DNA of 39,869 nucleotides from Nitrospiria bacterium (GTDB lineage: Bacteria; Nitrospirota; Nitrospiria; SBBL01; JAADHI01), in the NCBI GenBank assembly GCA_945787655.1, contig CALZIJ010000012.1, positions 1 to 39,869 on the forward strand, read 5' to 3'. Shown here one piece after another: positions 7,691 through 15,566 of the stretch (its first letter is position 1; each line of letters begins with the position of its first letter). Made by a program: the position numbers and the translations under genes. The notes under the pieces are model-generated. The model saw only the letters and a program-made list of their open reading frames with translations. It made no database searches and was not told the DNA's origin.

Positions 7691-8875
7691 TCAAAAATAA
7701 TACAACAAGGAAAGCTGTAAAAAATCGTCATCTCGAAGATCATAAAAAAGTGTGCGGGTATTCTGCTGTATAAAAAGGTTGCCTTCTATTTCAATTTTCC
7801 AATGATCGGTAAGGCGGCGTCCGCCTTCAATACTGAGCATTTTAGATGCATGATCCAGATCCTGAATCACCCCGATGAGTAATTCAGTACTGGCCATGTC
7901 GTTCACCGCAAGCCGAAGACCAAACATGAAATCGTTTTCAAAGGGTGTTGTGGCCTTGTCCCCGCGCGTATCATAGAGCCATTCTGCAATTGCGCCCAGA
8001 TCCATTTGCGTTTCAAGGAGGCCGGTGAACGTGTATTCGAAACCCCCGGTCCAGGCTTCAAAGGACTCCCCCTGTCCGGTGCGGTGAATGGCTTCCAGTT
8101 TCCAGAGCCACTCCTCCGTGACCCATTGAAGTTCCACTCCGGTTTGTCCGATCTGTGAGTAAAAAGGGATAAGAACAGGATTTCCCGATGCATCCGTCCC
8201 CGGTAAAAATGTGGGCTCCCGGCCTGTGCCTCTAAAATAAGAGAGGGCCAAATCCACATAATCAAGGGTCTTTGCGTAACGGACGGCCAGGTCCAGATGA
8301 TGTTTTTTAGCGCTGCTTTCAAATCTTGCCTGATCGGTATCGATCGGAATTGCGCTACGCAGGCGGCCTTTTCGTCCGGGGAATGTGCGTTCCCGGAAAT
8401 AGGGGAGGATAAAAAAATCAATGATTCCCCAATCTCTTAACATGGAGAAATTAATCATCGGCTGACCCAATTTTTCTTCTCCATCGGGCAGTTCCACGAG
8501 ATCGGTCTGGTTAATAATATCCACTAAATGTTGAGATTCCGTGACGCCCCAAAAGATTTTTCGGATACCGATTCCCAAATCAAAGGCGCCGGGATACCAG
8601 AGAAAGTAGAGCTCCCGCACATCAGTGTGCGTCCGCTTGGCATCTGCGCTGTCGAGCCGGTAGAAAGGCACAAAAGTGAAACTGCTTTCTTCCCAGGCGT
8701 GGTGATATTCCGGCTGGGCGGAAAAGGCAGCCTGCTGCTCCCGCTGACCGGGGTGAAGGGCATCATTAAAAAACAAACGCCCTTCAGCCGAAAAATACCC
8801 TGACCATTCGCCTGCCTTCACGCTGGCGGGGATTTGCAAGGCGATGAGGAGGAAAAGTATAGCCCATTTTTTCAT
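7691..8875 (-). CDS. Outer-membrane beta-barrel protein of the exporter operon
   Basis: A 394-residue protein with a signal peptide cleaved near SVKA-GEWSG. The mature part alternates polar and aromatic residues in beta-strand fashion and ends in LLYYF, the terminal phenylalanine recognised by the BAM machinery. No named family is recognised with certainty. It follows the LolA-like gene by 12 bp. Sets of an MMPL exporter, a LolA-like protein and a barrel protein recur in proteobacteria. Inferred role: the outer-membrane partner of that export route. Confidence 0.75.
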   Translation of the reverse strand: MKKWAILFLLIALQIPASVKAGEWSGYFSAEGRLFFNDALHPGQREQQAAFSAQPEYHHAWEESSFTFVPFYRLDSADAKRTHTDVRELYFLWYPGAFDLGIGIRKIFWGVTESQHLVDIINQTDLVELPDGEEKLGQPMINFSMLRDWGIIDFFILPYFRERTFPGRKGRLRSAIPIDTDQARFESSAKKHHLDLAVRYAKTLDYVDLALSYFRGTGREPTFLPGTDASGNPVLIPFYSQIGQTGVELQWVTEEWLWKLEAIHRTGQGESFEAWTGGFEYTFTGLLETQMDLGAIAEWLYDTRGDKATTPFENDFMFGLRLAVNDMASTELLIGVIQDLDHASKMLSIEGGRRLTDHWKIEIEGNLFIQQNTRTLFYDLRDDDFLQLSLLYYF

Positions 8876-8887
8876 CAGAGAATAGAC

Positions 8888-9670
8888 TCACCGAGCCCGT
8901 TTGAGGCTGTTTTTATTAAAATCCTGATCACTAAGACCGGTTTTAAACTGGTAATTTTTCCAGTTTAAAACACTGCTTTTCTCAGTCTGGTGGTTAATCA
9001 TTTCCATCCGGTCTGCCCGCCAATATTGACCGAGGTATTGTTTATACTCCAAGTAAGTCAGTGTTTTTAAAAGGGCATTTTTCCGGTCGTAGAACACAAT
9101 TTTTAAAGGAATATACTCTTTCTGGTCGTACCAGACTTCTTGTCTCGTGTAGCCGGAATTGGGATCGACGGGATCACGTTCAATGACAAAGGCGGGTTTG
9201 CCGCCGATTTTTTCATCTCTGAGCCAGCGATAGGTGAATTTTTCTACTTCCTGACTGGTGATGTCTTCATAGGCGAATTCACTGCCCATGAAGGAGCCGG
9301 ACTTATTGGATGAGCTGATGCGTTTTACCCGTTTAAGCGCGGGTAAAAAGAGCCATTGGTCATCGTTTTTAACTTTATGGGTAAAGCTTAAAAATGCCGT
9401 TCCCTTTACGTCTTTCGGGTTATCGAAAATGATCAGGGATTTGTCTCCATCTCCGGGAACTTCCAGGGTGCTGTTGCGGATAATGCGCGTGCTTTCTTCA
9501 CCTTGTTTGTTTTTTAAAACCATTGTGAGTTCTGCGGTGAAATCATGAAAGCCGTCATCGCGTCGGCTCACTTCCTGGGCAATTTCCAGCCCTTTCTCTT
9601 CCGGAGTTTGTGCAAAGGACGTTAATGAGATGAATACAAGAGAAAGGGACACAAAAATAAGGGGCTTCAT
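8888..9670 (-). CDS. LolA-like outer-membrane lipoprotein-sorting protein
   Basis: A 260-residue periplasmic protein with a signal peptide ending TSFA-QTPEE. The rest matches the LolA/LolB-fold group annotated as outer-membrane lipoprotein-sorting protein: a half-barrel with the motifs RIIRNSTLEVPGDGDKSLI, WLFLPALKRVKRISSSNKSG, SFMGSEFAYEDI and QEVWYDQKEYIPLKI. Proteins of this group accompany MMPL/RND exporters and may carry a lipid or lipophilic cargo across the periplasm. It lies 50 bp after the exporter gene, with GAGGAG before its ATG. Confidence 0.88.
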   Translation of the reverse strand: MKPLIFVSLSLVFISLTSFAQTPEEKGLEIAQEVSRRDDGFHDFTAELTMVLKNKQGEESTRIIRNSTLEVPGDGDKSLIIFDNPKDVKGTAFLSFTHKVKNDDQWLFLPALKRVKRISSSNKSGSFMGSEFAYEDITSQEVEKFTYRWLRDEKIGGKPAFVIERDPVDPNSGYTRQEVWYDQKEYIPLKIVFYDRKNALLKTLTYLEYKQYLGQYWRADRMEMINHQTEKSSVLNWKNYQFKTGLSDQDFNKNSLKRAR

Positions 9671-9720
9671 ACTGATCTCCTCAAATTTTTAAATTGGATG
9701 TTCAAGGCTCACCGTTTGAT

Positions 9721-12063
9721 TTATACGGCCTTTTCCGGATTTTGATGCCCGGTCGTGGCGGCAGGAGAAAATGTGGTTTTTTCCGATTTTTCGATGTGCA
9801 TCAAAATCGGTGGTAAAAAGAGAAAGTCGGCCAACAATGCAAAAACAATGGTGATTGCGGTCAGCAATCCCATTTGTGAATTCAGGGTAAAGCCTGAAAA
9901 AGTCAGCACCAGGAATCCGGAAGAGAGGACAAAACTGGTGACCCACAGCGCTTTGCCAACATTGTGAAAAGAATAGCGCACTGCGTCATGACTGTTTGCA
10001 TTTTTTTCTCGTTTGGCCCGCAAATACTTGCTTAGAAAGTGGATGGTATCATCCACAACGATACCCAGACTCATTGCGGCCACAATCGAGGTGCCGACGC
10101 CGATTTCTCCAACCATCAGCCCCCAAAACCCAAAGGCCATTCCCGCAGGAACCAGATTGGGAACCAGGCTGAGCAAGCCGATTTTAAAATTCCGGAATGA
10201 AAAAATCAAAATGCAGGAAATCAAAACCAAGGCAATGGAGGTACCTCCCAGCATACTTTTTATATTTCGTTCTGAAATATGTGAAAACATGATGGTGGTG
10301 CTTGCGCCGGGAACCTGCATGGAGGGCAGGCCATTGGCTTGGAGCCATTGCTGTGCTTTTTCTTCCAGTTCGATAATTTCATTGGTGGAAACGCTCTCCA
10401 ATGTGACTGAAAACCGTGTGGCGGATTTTTTGATGTTAATTTGGTTGTTCAAATCCAGGCCGTAAGGCAGGGACAACTCGTACAATAAAAGGTATTGCGC
10501 TGATAATTCCCGATCGTCCGGGATTTTATAATAGTCCGGATCGTCACCGTGCATGTTTTTATTGAGTCTTTTCATGACATCGGTGAGCGAATTGACATGC
10601 AGCACGCGGGGCTGCGTTTTGTACCAATCGGAAAAAGCCTCGAGTTTTTCAAGATACTCCGGATTACTGACGCCCCCGGTTTCTCCGGATTCCAAACTAT
10701 ATTCAATCAGGTAAATTCCGGTGAGGTTGTCCACGATGAAATCGGTGTCGGTTCGAAAGGCGTAGCGTTTGTCAAAATAATTGACAAACTGGTCATTCAG
10801 GCGATTAAGCGGCACAGAAAAAACAAAGAGCAGCGTTAGCCCCAACATCCCCCATAAAAGCGGTTTGCGGCGATCAACGACAAAATCGGCAAAGTGGTCC
10901 ATGAAATGCCCCTTGTTTTCGTCTCGGACTTTAACGCGAACCGGTAAAATTGACATAAAAGCCGGTAGAAACAGGATGGAATAAATAAAAGCGGCCACGA
11001 CGCCAGTGGCCACCATGTTGCCAAGATCGTGAAAAGGCGGGGCATCACTGGTGTTCATGCTTAAAAAACCAATGGCTGTGGTGACAGAGGTCAGAAAAAC
11101 CGGCTGCAGGTTTACCCGCATCGACTCAATGATGGCGTCATTTTTGGATTTACCCCGGCGCATTTCCTGCAACATCGTCACCAAAAGATGGACGCTGTCG
11201 GCGACTGCCAGCGTGAGAATAATGGTCGGGGCACTGGCCGATGGCGGCGTAAAAAGGATCCCTGACCATCCTGCAAGGCCGACCGCGGTTAAGGCAGAGA
11301 GGCCGATGACGAGTACAGCAGCGACTGTCCCGGAAATTGATCGCAGCATGAACCCCATCGTAAGCATCAATACAAGGTACATAATGGGGACCAGGCTGCC
11401 CATATCGTCCTGACTCGCTTCAGAAAAAGAATTGTTCATCATGACCATTCCGCTGAGGTAGACCTTGATATCGGGGTGTTCCGCCTCAAGATCCAGTGCC
11501 AGTTCACGGACAAAAGCCACGACTTCAGGGACTTCCTCTGTCGTTTTTCCCGGAAGGTTGATGGTGACATTGACTCCGGTCACATGGCTTTCGGTCGAAA
11601 TAAGCCGATTGACCAGCAAAGGCTCGGAGAGCGCGACTTCTTGAATTCGATTCAAATCGGCTTCTGAAAGCGCTGAGGCATTTTTTACAAGGTCTTCGAC
11701 AATTAATTCATCTTCATCCGCCCAGGTGTGCTGAAAGTTGGTGATTGAATCGACCCGAAGTGAATATGGGATTTGCCAGGCATCCTGGGTCAGTTTTTCC
11801 ACGATGGCCAGGGTGTCTTGTGTGAAGACCTTTCCATCTTCGGGAGCAATGGCAAAAAGAACATTATCATTTTTTGTGTACGTGTTTTGAAGGGTTTCGA
11901 AGGCCTGGAGTTGGGGATTATCTTTTCCGAAAAATACACGGTAATCCGTCGAAAACTTTAAAAACCGCCCTCCGCTGCCCGCTGCGACAGCCGTTATAAT
12001 ACTGATAATGACAATGAGCCACCGAAACTGGATCACCTTTTTCCCTATTGCGGCACCGTCCAT
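9721..12063 (-). CDS. MMPL/RND-superfamily exporter
   Basis: A 780-residue inner-membrane transporter with the RND layout: two halves, each with one leading helix, a large periplasmic loop (about 40-225 and 435-600) and a bundle of five helices. The acidic transmembrane signatures are present: ADSVHLLVTM in the first half and GIVVDDTIHFLSKY in the second, consistent with proton coupling. The two-half 780-residue form is of the COG1033 type (related to hopanoid and lipid exporters), not the AcrB drug-pump type. AAGGAG stands before the ATG. It leads the operon exporter, LolA-like, barrel and OYE. A predicted TetR operator lies about 50-85 bp upstream of the start. Confidence 0.92.
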   Translation of the reverse strand: MDGAAIGKKVIQFRWLIVIISIITAVAAGSGGRFLKFSTDYRVFFGKDNPQLQAFETLQNTYTKNDNVLFAIAPEDGKVFTQDTLAIVEKLTQDAWQIPYSLRVDSITNFQHTWADEDELIVEDLVKNASALSEADLNRIQEVALSEPLLVNRLISTESHVTGVNVTINLPGKTTEEVPEVVAFVRELALDLEAEHPDIKVYLSGMVMMNNSFSEASQDDMGSLVPIMYLVLMLTMGFMLRSISGTVAAVLVIGLSALTAVGLAGWSGILFTPPSASAPTIILTLAVADSVHLLVTMLQEMRRGKSKNDAIIESMRVNLQPVFLTSVTTAIGFLSMNTSDAPPFHDLGNMVATGVVAAFIYSILFLPAFMSILPVRVKVRDENKGHFMDHFADFVVDRRKPLLWGMLGLTLLFVFSVPLNRLNDQFVNYFDKRYAFRTDTDFIVDNLTGIYLIEYSLESGETGGVSNPEYLEKLEAFSDWYKTQPRVLHVNSLTDVMKRLNKNMHGDDPDYYKIPDDRELSAQYLLLYELSLPYGLDLNNQINIKKSATRFSVTLESVSTNEIIELEEKAQQWLQANGLPSMQVPGASTTIMFSHISERNIKSMLGGTSIALVLISCILIFSFRNFKIGLLSLVPNLVPAGMAFGFWGLMVGEIGVGTSIVAAMSLGIVVDDTIHFLSKYLRAKREKNANSHDAVRYSFHNVGKALWVTSFVLSSGFLVLTFSGFTLNSQMGLLTAITIVFALLADFLFLPPILMHIEKSEKTTFSPAATTGHQNPEKAV

Positions 12064-12108
12064 CTTGTCTCCTTAGTGATGTCGTAAGCCCAAAACATCA
12101 GACTGAAT

Positions 12109-12150
12109 AATTATTAATGAATATATTGTAAAATATTTACTATTCTTCAA
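12109..12150 (-). promoter_or_regulatory. Exporter operon promoter with TetR operator copy
   Basis: A -35-like TTGAAG (minus strand, 12145-12150) precedes an AT-rich region with a loose -10. Between them lies an imperfect palindrome centred at 12128.5. Aligned on its centre with the palindrome before tetR, it matches 14 of 17 bases in the left arm and 11 of 17 in the right, with the same 6-bp spacer. Such placement would let the repressor block RNA polymerase. Confidence 0.6.
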
Positions 12151-12156
12151 AAAAAA

Positions 12157-12750
12157 TTAGTGCTTTGCTAAACCCTGTATCAGTAAACGAACGACATTTT
12201 TCGCTGCATGTTCAAGCTGATCTAAACGATGATTGTTCATCATGACCAGGGGTGGATAATAAAAATGAACCATGGCAAACAGGATGGTTTCTGCTTTTGA
12301 GGAAACATCCTGAATATCAAAGGTTTCCTCCTGAATGCCTTCTTCCAGAATACGGCCAATAAAAGCCAAAAGGGAGGCCTGATGCTGTCGAACAATGTCT
12401 TTGTGTTCTTGAGAAATAAAGGCGACTAGTTCGAAAAGGTGTTCATCATTTGCGCAGATATCATAAGTGTAATGCAGAATATCAATGAAAAATGTTTCAA
12501 GCCGCTCACCCGCAGAAAGTCCGTCTCTTTCCAAAACGGCTTCCCCAATTTGTTCTTTTTGATGCAGGCATTTAAGGGCAATTTCAATACCTATCTTTTC
12601 TTTGTTTTCAAAATAACGGTAAAGGTTGGCTGCGGACATATGACAGTCTTTTGCAATTTCGGCCATCGTGGTTTTACCGAAACCGTAGCGGCGAAAGCGG
12701 GTGTCTGCGACCTCAATGATTTGTTTTTTAATTTCTTGCGCAATTAACAT
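12157..12750 (-). CDS. TetR/AcrR-family transcriptional repressor
   Basis: The N-terminal helix-turn-helix is typical of TetR: KQIIEVADTRFRRYGFGKTTM, MAEIAKDCHMSAANLYRYFENKEKI. The C-terminal helical domain should bind a ligand and dimerise. The ATG at 12750 gives 197 residues; its GAGGGG lies very close, and a TTG at 12759 is an alternative start. Three cysteines (in KDCHM, LKCLHQ and DICAND) could allow thiol sensing, as in NemR, but this is inference. It lies upstream of the exporter/OYE operon on the same strand, and operator-like palindromes lie before both. Confidence 0.9.
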   Translation of the reverse strand: MLIAQEIKKQIIEVADTRFRRYGFGKTTMAEIAKDCHMSAANLYRYFENKEKIGIEIALKCLHQKEQIGEAVLERDGLSAGERLETFFIDILHYTYDICANDEHLFELVAFISQEHKDIVRQHQASLLAFIGRILEEGIQEETFDIQDVSSKAETILFAMVHFYYPPLVMMNNHRLDQLEHAAKNVVRLLIQGLAKH

Positions 12751-12766
12751 CCCCCTCAAGATACGT

Positions 12767-12806
12767 AGTTAATAATGAATATTCAATATAATATTCATTA
12801 TTAACT
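12767..12806. promoter_or_regulatory. Palindromic TetR operator upstream of tetR
   Basis: Two perfect 17-bp arms, AGTTAATAATGAATATT (12767-12783) and its reverse complement (12790-12806), are separated by 6 bp. The element ends 16 bp before the ATG of tetR. This is the size and place expected of an autoregulatory TetR operator. The second copy before the exporter keeps the same spacing. Confidence 0.75.
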
Positions 12807-12969
12807 CTCAAATATTGAAATATTTCAAATAATATGGCCATTTTTTATGAATTGGAGTGACAAAAAATGACTGAAAGAAATGATATTTGGAGGATTCTGT
12901 TTATGGGGGCCTGTGTAAAAAAAAATAAGTTATTGAAAAATAAAACATTTTATATTATGCGTGACTGGG

Positions 12970-12986
12970 CTGGCATGAAAAATGCT
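12970..12986 (+). promoter_or_regulatory. Sigma-54 promoter for the pilin gene
   Basis: CTGGCATGAAAAATGCT has the invariant GG (12972-12973) and GC (12984-12985) exactly 10 bp apart, and agrees closely with the sigma-54 consensus TGGCAC-N5-TTGCA. Transcription would start near 12997, about 30 nt before the pilin ATG. Type IV pilin genes are commonly sigma-54 dependent (PilR or another enhancer-binding protein). Confidence 0.75.
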
Positions 12987-13026
12987 TTATCTTGATCATA
13001 TTTTATCCACCCATCATATGAGGACA

Positions 13027-13452
13027 ATGTTGAAAACGATGTATGCTCGAATAATAAAAAATGATCGCGGGTTCACACTGATTGAATTAATGATTGTTGT
13101 TGCCATTGTGGGGATACTGGCTGCGATAGCAATCCCGAATTATTTAAATTACCAGGCACGTGCGCAACAAGCTGAAGCCAGAACAAACCTGGGGGCGATT
13201 TATCTGGATATGACGGCCTATTCGATGGGAAACATCAGTCCCCCGCCGGCGGACGGATTTATAGGGGCGTCTTTGGATGTCATTGGATTTAGCAGTGAAG
13301 GCAGTCCCAGGTACAGCTACACCCTCACTGTTGTTCAGACGGCCACCTTTGTTGCATTGGCGCAAGGCGGCAGCGGGCAAGTGAACGGGGATCGGTGGAC
13401 GATCGATGAATCAAGAACGTTGACCGATCTTGATCCTTCCTTTACGAACTAA
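13027..13452 (+). CDS. Type IV pilin (prepilin with N-methylation motif)
   Basis: A short basic leader ending in RG is followed by [18 protein letters not shown], the class III signal cut by prepilin peptidase PilD, with the conserved Glu at mature position 5. The hydrophobic helix continues to about residue 45, then a small globular domain of about 90 residues without cysteines. The size fits a major pilin (PilA-like) or a pseudopilin; no assembly genes are nearby. The start at 13027 is chosen because a GAGG lies just upstream and an earlier in-frame ATG (12982) sits inside the sigma-54 promoter. ATG 13039 is also possible. Confidence 0.9.
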   Translation: MLKTMYARIIKNDRGFTLIELMIVVAIVGILAAIAIPNYLNYQARAQQAEARTNLGAIYLDMTAYSMGNISPPPADGFIGASLDVIGFSSEGSPRYSYTLTVVQTATFVALAQGGSGQVNGDRWTIDESRTLTDLDPSFTN

Positions 13453-13467
13453 ATGGATTCGTAAAAG

Positions 13468-13510
13468 CCCAAAGGGGGTTCATTTCTCTAAGTACGAAAT
13501 CCCCTTTGGG
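13468..13510. terminator. Bidirectional hairpin between pilin and membrane-protein genes
   Basis: Arms CCCAAAGGGG (13468-13477) and CCCCTTTGGG (13501-13510) form a 10-bp stem, with a shorter ATTTC/GAAAT pairing inside the loop. It lies between the pilin stop and the convergent membrane-protein gene. On the minus strand it is followed by CTTTTA. Confidence 0.6.
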
Positions 13511-13547
13511 ATACAGACATTTCTTGTTTGTCTTTATTTAATGCGGA

Positions 13548-13844
13548 TCACTCCTGTTTTATTCGTAACCCTCCCGAAATCAAATACAAAATACATGCAT
13601 TGAAAAGCACCAGGCCCCAGGAAATCAGGTAAGTAAAACGAAGCCAAATCTCGGATTCCAGAAAAGCTTGCGATAACATCCCGCCCCAAGGCAGTGTGAA
13701 CAGGCTAAACCAGAGCGCACTCTCTCCGGTTTGATCTGCCCCGGATTTCCTGCCATAAAAGTGGACCGCAAAAATAAGACCGGCCAATAAGATAAAACCA
13801 AGGGCAAAGTTGCGCCCGGTTTTTGATTTTTGAATGTAAATCAC
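13548..13844 (-). CDS. Small three-span integral membrane protein, unknown
   Basis: A 98-residue protein starting with GTG after a GAGGA. It has three likely transmembrane helices (about 14-30, 43-58 and 68-90) with short charged ends, RIKQE at the C-terminus and SKTGRN at the N-terminus. I do not recognise a family. It stands alone between convergent and same-strand neighbours. Confidence 0.6.
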   Translation of the reverse strand: MIYIQKSKTGRNFALGFILLAGLIFAVHFYGRKSGADQTGESALWFSLFTLPWGGMLSQAFLESEIWLRFTYLISWGLVLFNACILYLISGGLRIKQE

Positions 13845-13937
13845 AGAATGTCCTCAAACAGTCGAAGCCTTATGGTTCATTCTACAAATAGACAGGATGA
13901 AAATCTATCTTTTAGGTATACAGGGGCAGGTGTTTGT

Positions 13938-14975
13938 TTACAAATCCCTTTTAATATCGAGCGTGAGGCGGCCCCGGTTGTTTCCGGTCAGCGATATCGG
14001 GGTTTTGTAGGTTCGATGTTCGAGGGTAATTTCCAGACCGATTTCTTCTTGAAAATAGTCCAGGATATCAAAATCCAATGCGAGGGTTTTTAGCATCGAC
14101 TGTATTTCTTGCGCGTCCGGCCATGTGCCCTGGCTGCTGTAATGTGTCATCAGAAAAAATTTGATTTCGTGCGCATGTGAGAGGGTTTGTGCTTCAATAC
14201 TGTTTTGAAGCGCACGTTGGGTAAAGCCGAGTTCATCCAGATAGCGTTGGGCTTCCTGAATGCGTTCAATCTTGTCTGTGTTTTCGGCGAGGATTTGCCG
14301 GAAGAGTTGATTGGCCCGCTCCACGGGTTTAAAGATGTCTATCGGGTTGGCGGAAAAACGGCCCATTTCCGTAATCCGGTATTTTGCCTCAAAAAGCGGC
14401 AGGCCATAGCGGATCTCATCCCGGGCCAGTTCAAGCCACTTGCCCGCATCGGGGTGCAGCCTTTCAATCGTGGCAAAACGTATGGCGGCTGCTTCAAAAT
14501 GTGTTTCTTTCTTGAGTTGCTGCGCTTGATCGTAAAGGGTTTTTGCGGCCAGGTTTTCGGGTTTTTCTGCTTCGATTCCATTTGTGGGTTCAAGTTTCAA
14601 ACGCATGCGATGTGCCGCCGTTGTGCCGACATGTTCAAAGGCGCGAAAAATACCCCGCCGATTCATGTCGTGCAAGGACGTCGCGGCAGTGGCCACATAA
14701 GACACCTCGGCCAAGTGGAGTGTCATGCTGATTTTGACCAGCTCGGCCGCTTCCACCAGGGAAACCTTGAGGGTCAAAAGCCCCACACCCGGCCCTTCTT
14801 TATCCGAAAAAACAAAGGCCCCTTTACGGGTGAGTTCGGCCAGGGCGGCATCGACTGCAGCCGACTGCATTTCCGTCTTTGAAAGCGGGAACCAGTTGTC
14901 GTTTTGAAAGTCGGTCGACAGCCGAACATGGTGGGGTGCGGCGGTGGCCCGGTTTGGAAAAAGAAGCAGGAGCAT
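13938..14975 (-). CDS. Exported protein of unknown function with TPR-like hairpin
   Basis: A protein of at least 345 residues whose N-terminus MLLLLFPNRATAA-PHHV is the end of a signal peptide. The N-terminal domain (about 15-125) is a mixed alpha/beta module. A helical part follows, with a TPR-like repeat (AAKTLYDQAQQLKKETHFEA, then AAIRFATIERLHP), and the last 70 residues look beta-rich. From the ATG at 14975 the signal lacks its positive n-region. In frame upstream lie KYLTGIASFIV and, at 15033-15035, an ATC exactly 7 nt after AAAAGGAG (15043-15050). An ATC start would give 365 residues with a complete signal; a one-base error is the alternative. No family recognised. Confidence 0.75.
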   Translation of the reverse strand: MLLLLFPNRATAAPHHVRLSTDFQNDNWFPLSKTEMQSAAVDAALAELTRKGAFVFSDKEGPGVGLLTLKVSLVEAAELVKISMTLHLAEVSYVATAATSLHDMNRRGIFRAFEHVGTTAAHRMRLKLEPTNGIEAEKPENLAAKTLYDQAQQLKKETHFEAAAIRFATIERLHPDAGKWLELARDEIRYGLPLFEAKYRITEMGRFSANPIDIFKPVERANQLFRQILAENTDKIERIQEAQRYLDELGFTQRALQNSIEAQTLSHAHEIKFFLMTHYSSQGTWPDAQEIQSMLKTLALDFDILDYFQEEIGLEITLEHRTYKTPISLTGNNRGRLTLDIKRDL

Positions 14976-15122
14976 AACAATGAAACTTGCAATCCCGGTT
15001 AAATATTTGTTTGTTGAATGTCCGCCATCATCGATCGTGGTACTCCTTTTGCGTCGTCTTGTTATTAGTATATCTGATGAAAGGGGTTTTCACTTGATTT
15101 CCGCAGCCGGGCAGGACAGTAG

Positions 15123-15284
15123 ATGTATTCCCTTGATCGCAACCGTAAAAGTGCCTTGGGCGGTTTGGCGGGTGCGATTGCGGATCGGGAGAAGGCTTTG
15201 GCCCGGTTTACAGACCTGGGTCTGGCCGAAGATCAGGAACGCGCCGAACGGGCCATCGCTCATTTTAAAAACAGAGCAGAATAA
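15123..15284 (+). CDS. Small helical protein (53 aa), tentative
   Basis: A 53-residue ORF with AGGA 6 nt before its ATG, starting MYSLDRNRKSALGGLAGAIA and continuing with an Arg/Glu/Ala-rich amphipathic helix to the end. Composition is protein-like and it occupies the gap between two minus-strand genes. I recognise no family, and its reality rests only on the start signal, composition and position. Confidence 0.45.
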   Translation: MYSLDRNRKSALGGLAGAIADREKALARFTDLGLAEDQERAERAIAHFKNRAE

Positions 15285-15345
15285 GACAACGGTTTTTCTG
15301 CTTTTAATCAGAGGGCGGCGCTGCGCTGGGCAGTAAAGGTGTTGA

Positions 15346-15564
15346 TCAAAAGGCTTTGATCAGTTTAAAACGCGGGCCGGTGTAGTCCGCTGTTTCGAGG
15401 GTTTCGATAAACATGGTTTTGGGCCGGATGCAGAGGGTGTAGCGGCCATAAAGGGCCCGGTAGACGACGTGTTCTTCCTCGGTTTCCGTGTGCACGGCGA
15501 CCCCGATAACTTCGTAGTCCTTTCCTTTGTAGTGGCGGTAGATACCGGGTTGAAGGGAAGCCAT
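15346..15564 (-). CDS. DUF1653 family protein
   Basis: A 72-residue single-domain protein with the DUF1653 pattern: GIYRHYKGKDYEVIGVAVHTET, VVYRALYG, LCIRPKTMFIETLE and a terminal PRFKLI. These small beta-rich proteins are common in proteobacteria; their function is not established. Its start is two bases after the stop of the lipoprotein upstream, so the two are probably co-expressed. Confidence 0.9.
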   Translation of the reverse strand: MASLQPGIYRHYKGKDYEVIGVAVHTETEEEHVVYRALYGRYTLCIRPKTMFIETLETADYTGPRFKLIKAF

Positions 15565-15566
15565 TT

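Noticed and set aside
13003-13011. TTATCCACC, one base from a DnaA box
   Set aside because: A single near-match just before the pilin gene, with no cluster and no dnaA or dnaN nearby; expected by chance.
14187-14882. Plus-strand open frame of 231 codons
   Set aside because: Antisense to the exported protein gene, with Cys/Phe-rich composition typical of a mirror frame and no ribosome site.
14944-15336. Plus-strand open frame of 130 codons
   Set aside because: Overlaps the signal-peptide region of the minus-strand gene and has Trp/Arg-rich, non-protein-like composition; the 53-codon frame within its span is better supported.
15343-15362. TGATCAAA/TTTGATCA inverted repeat as a terminator
   Set aside because: Short AT-rich stem that largely coincides with the last codons of the DUF1653 gene and has no T-tract on its strand.
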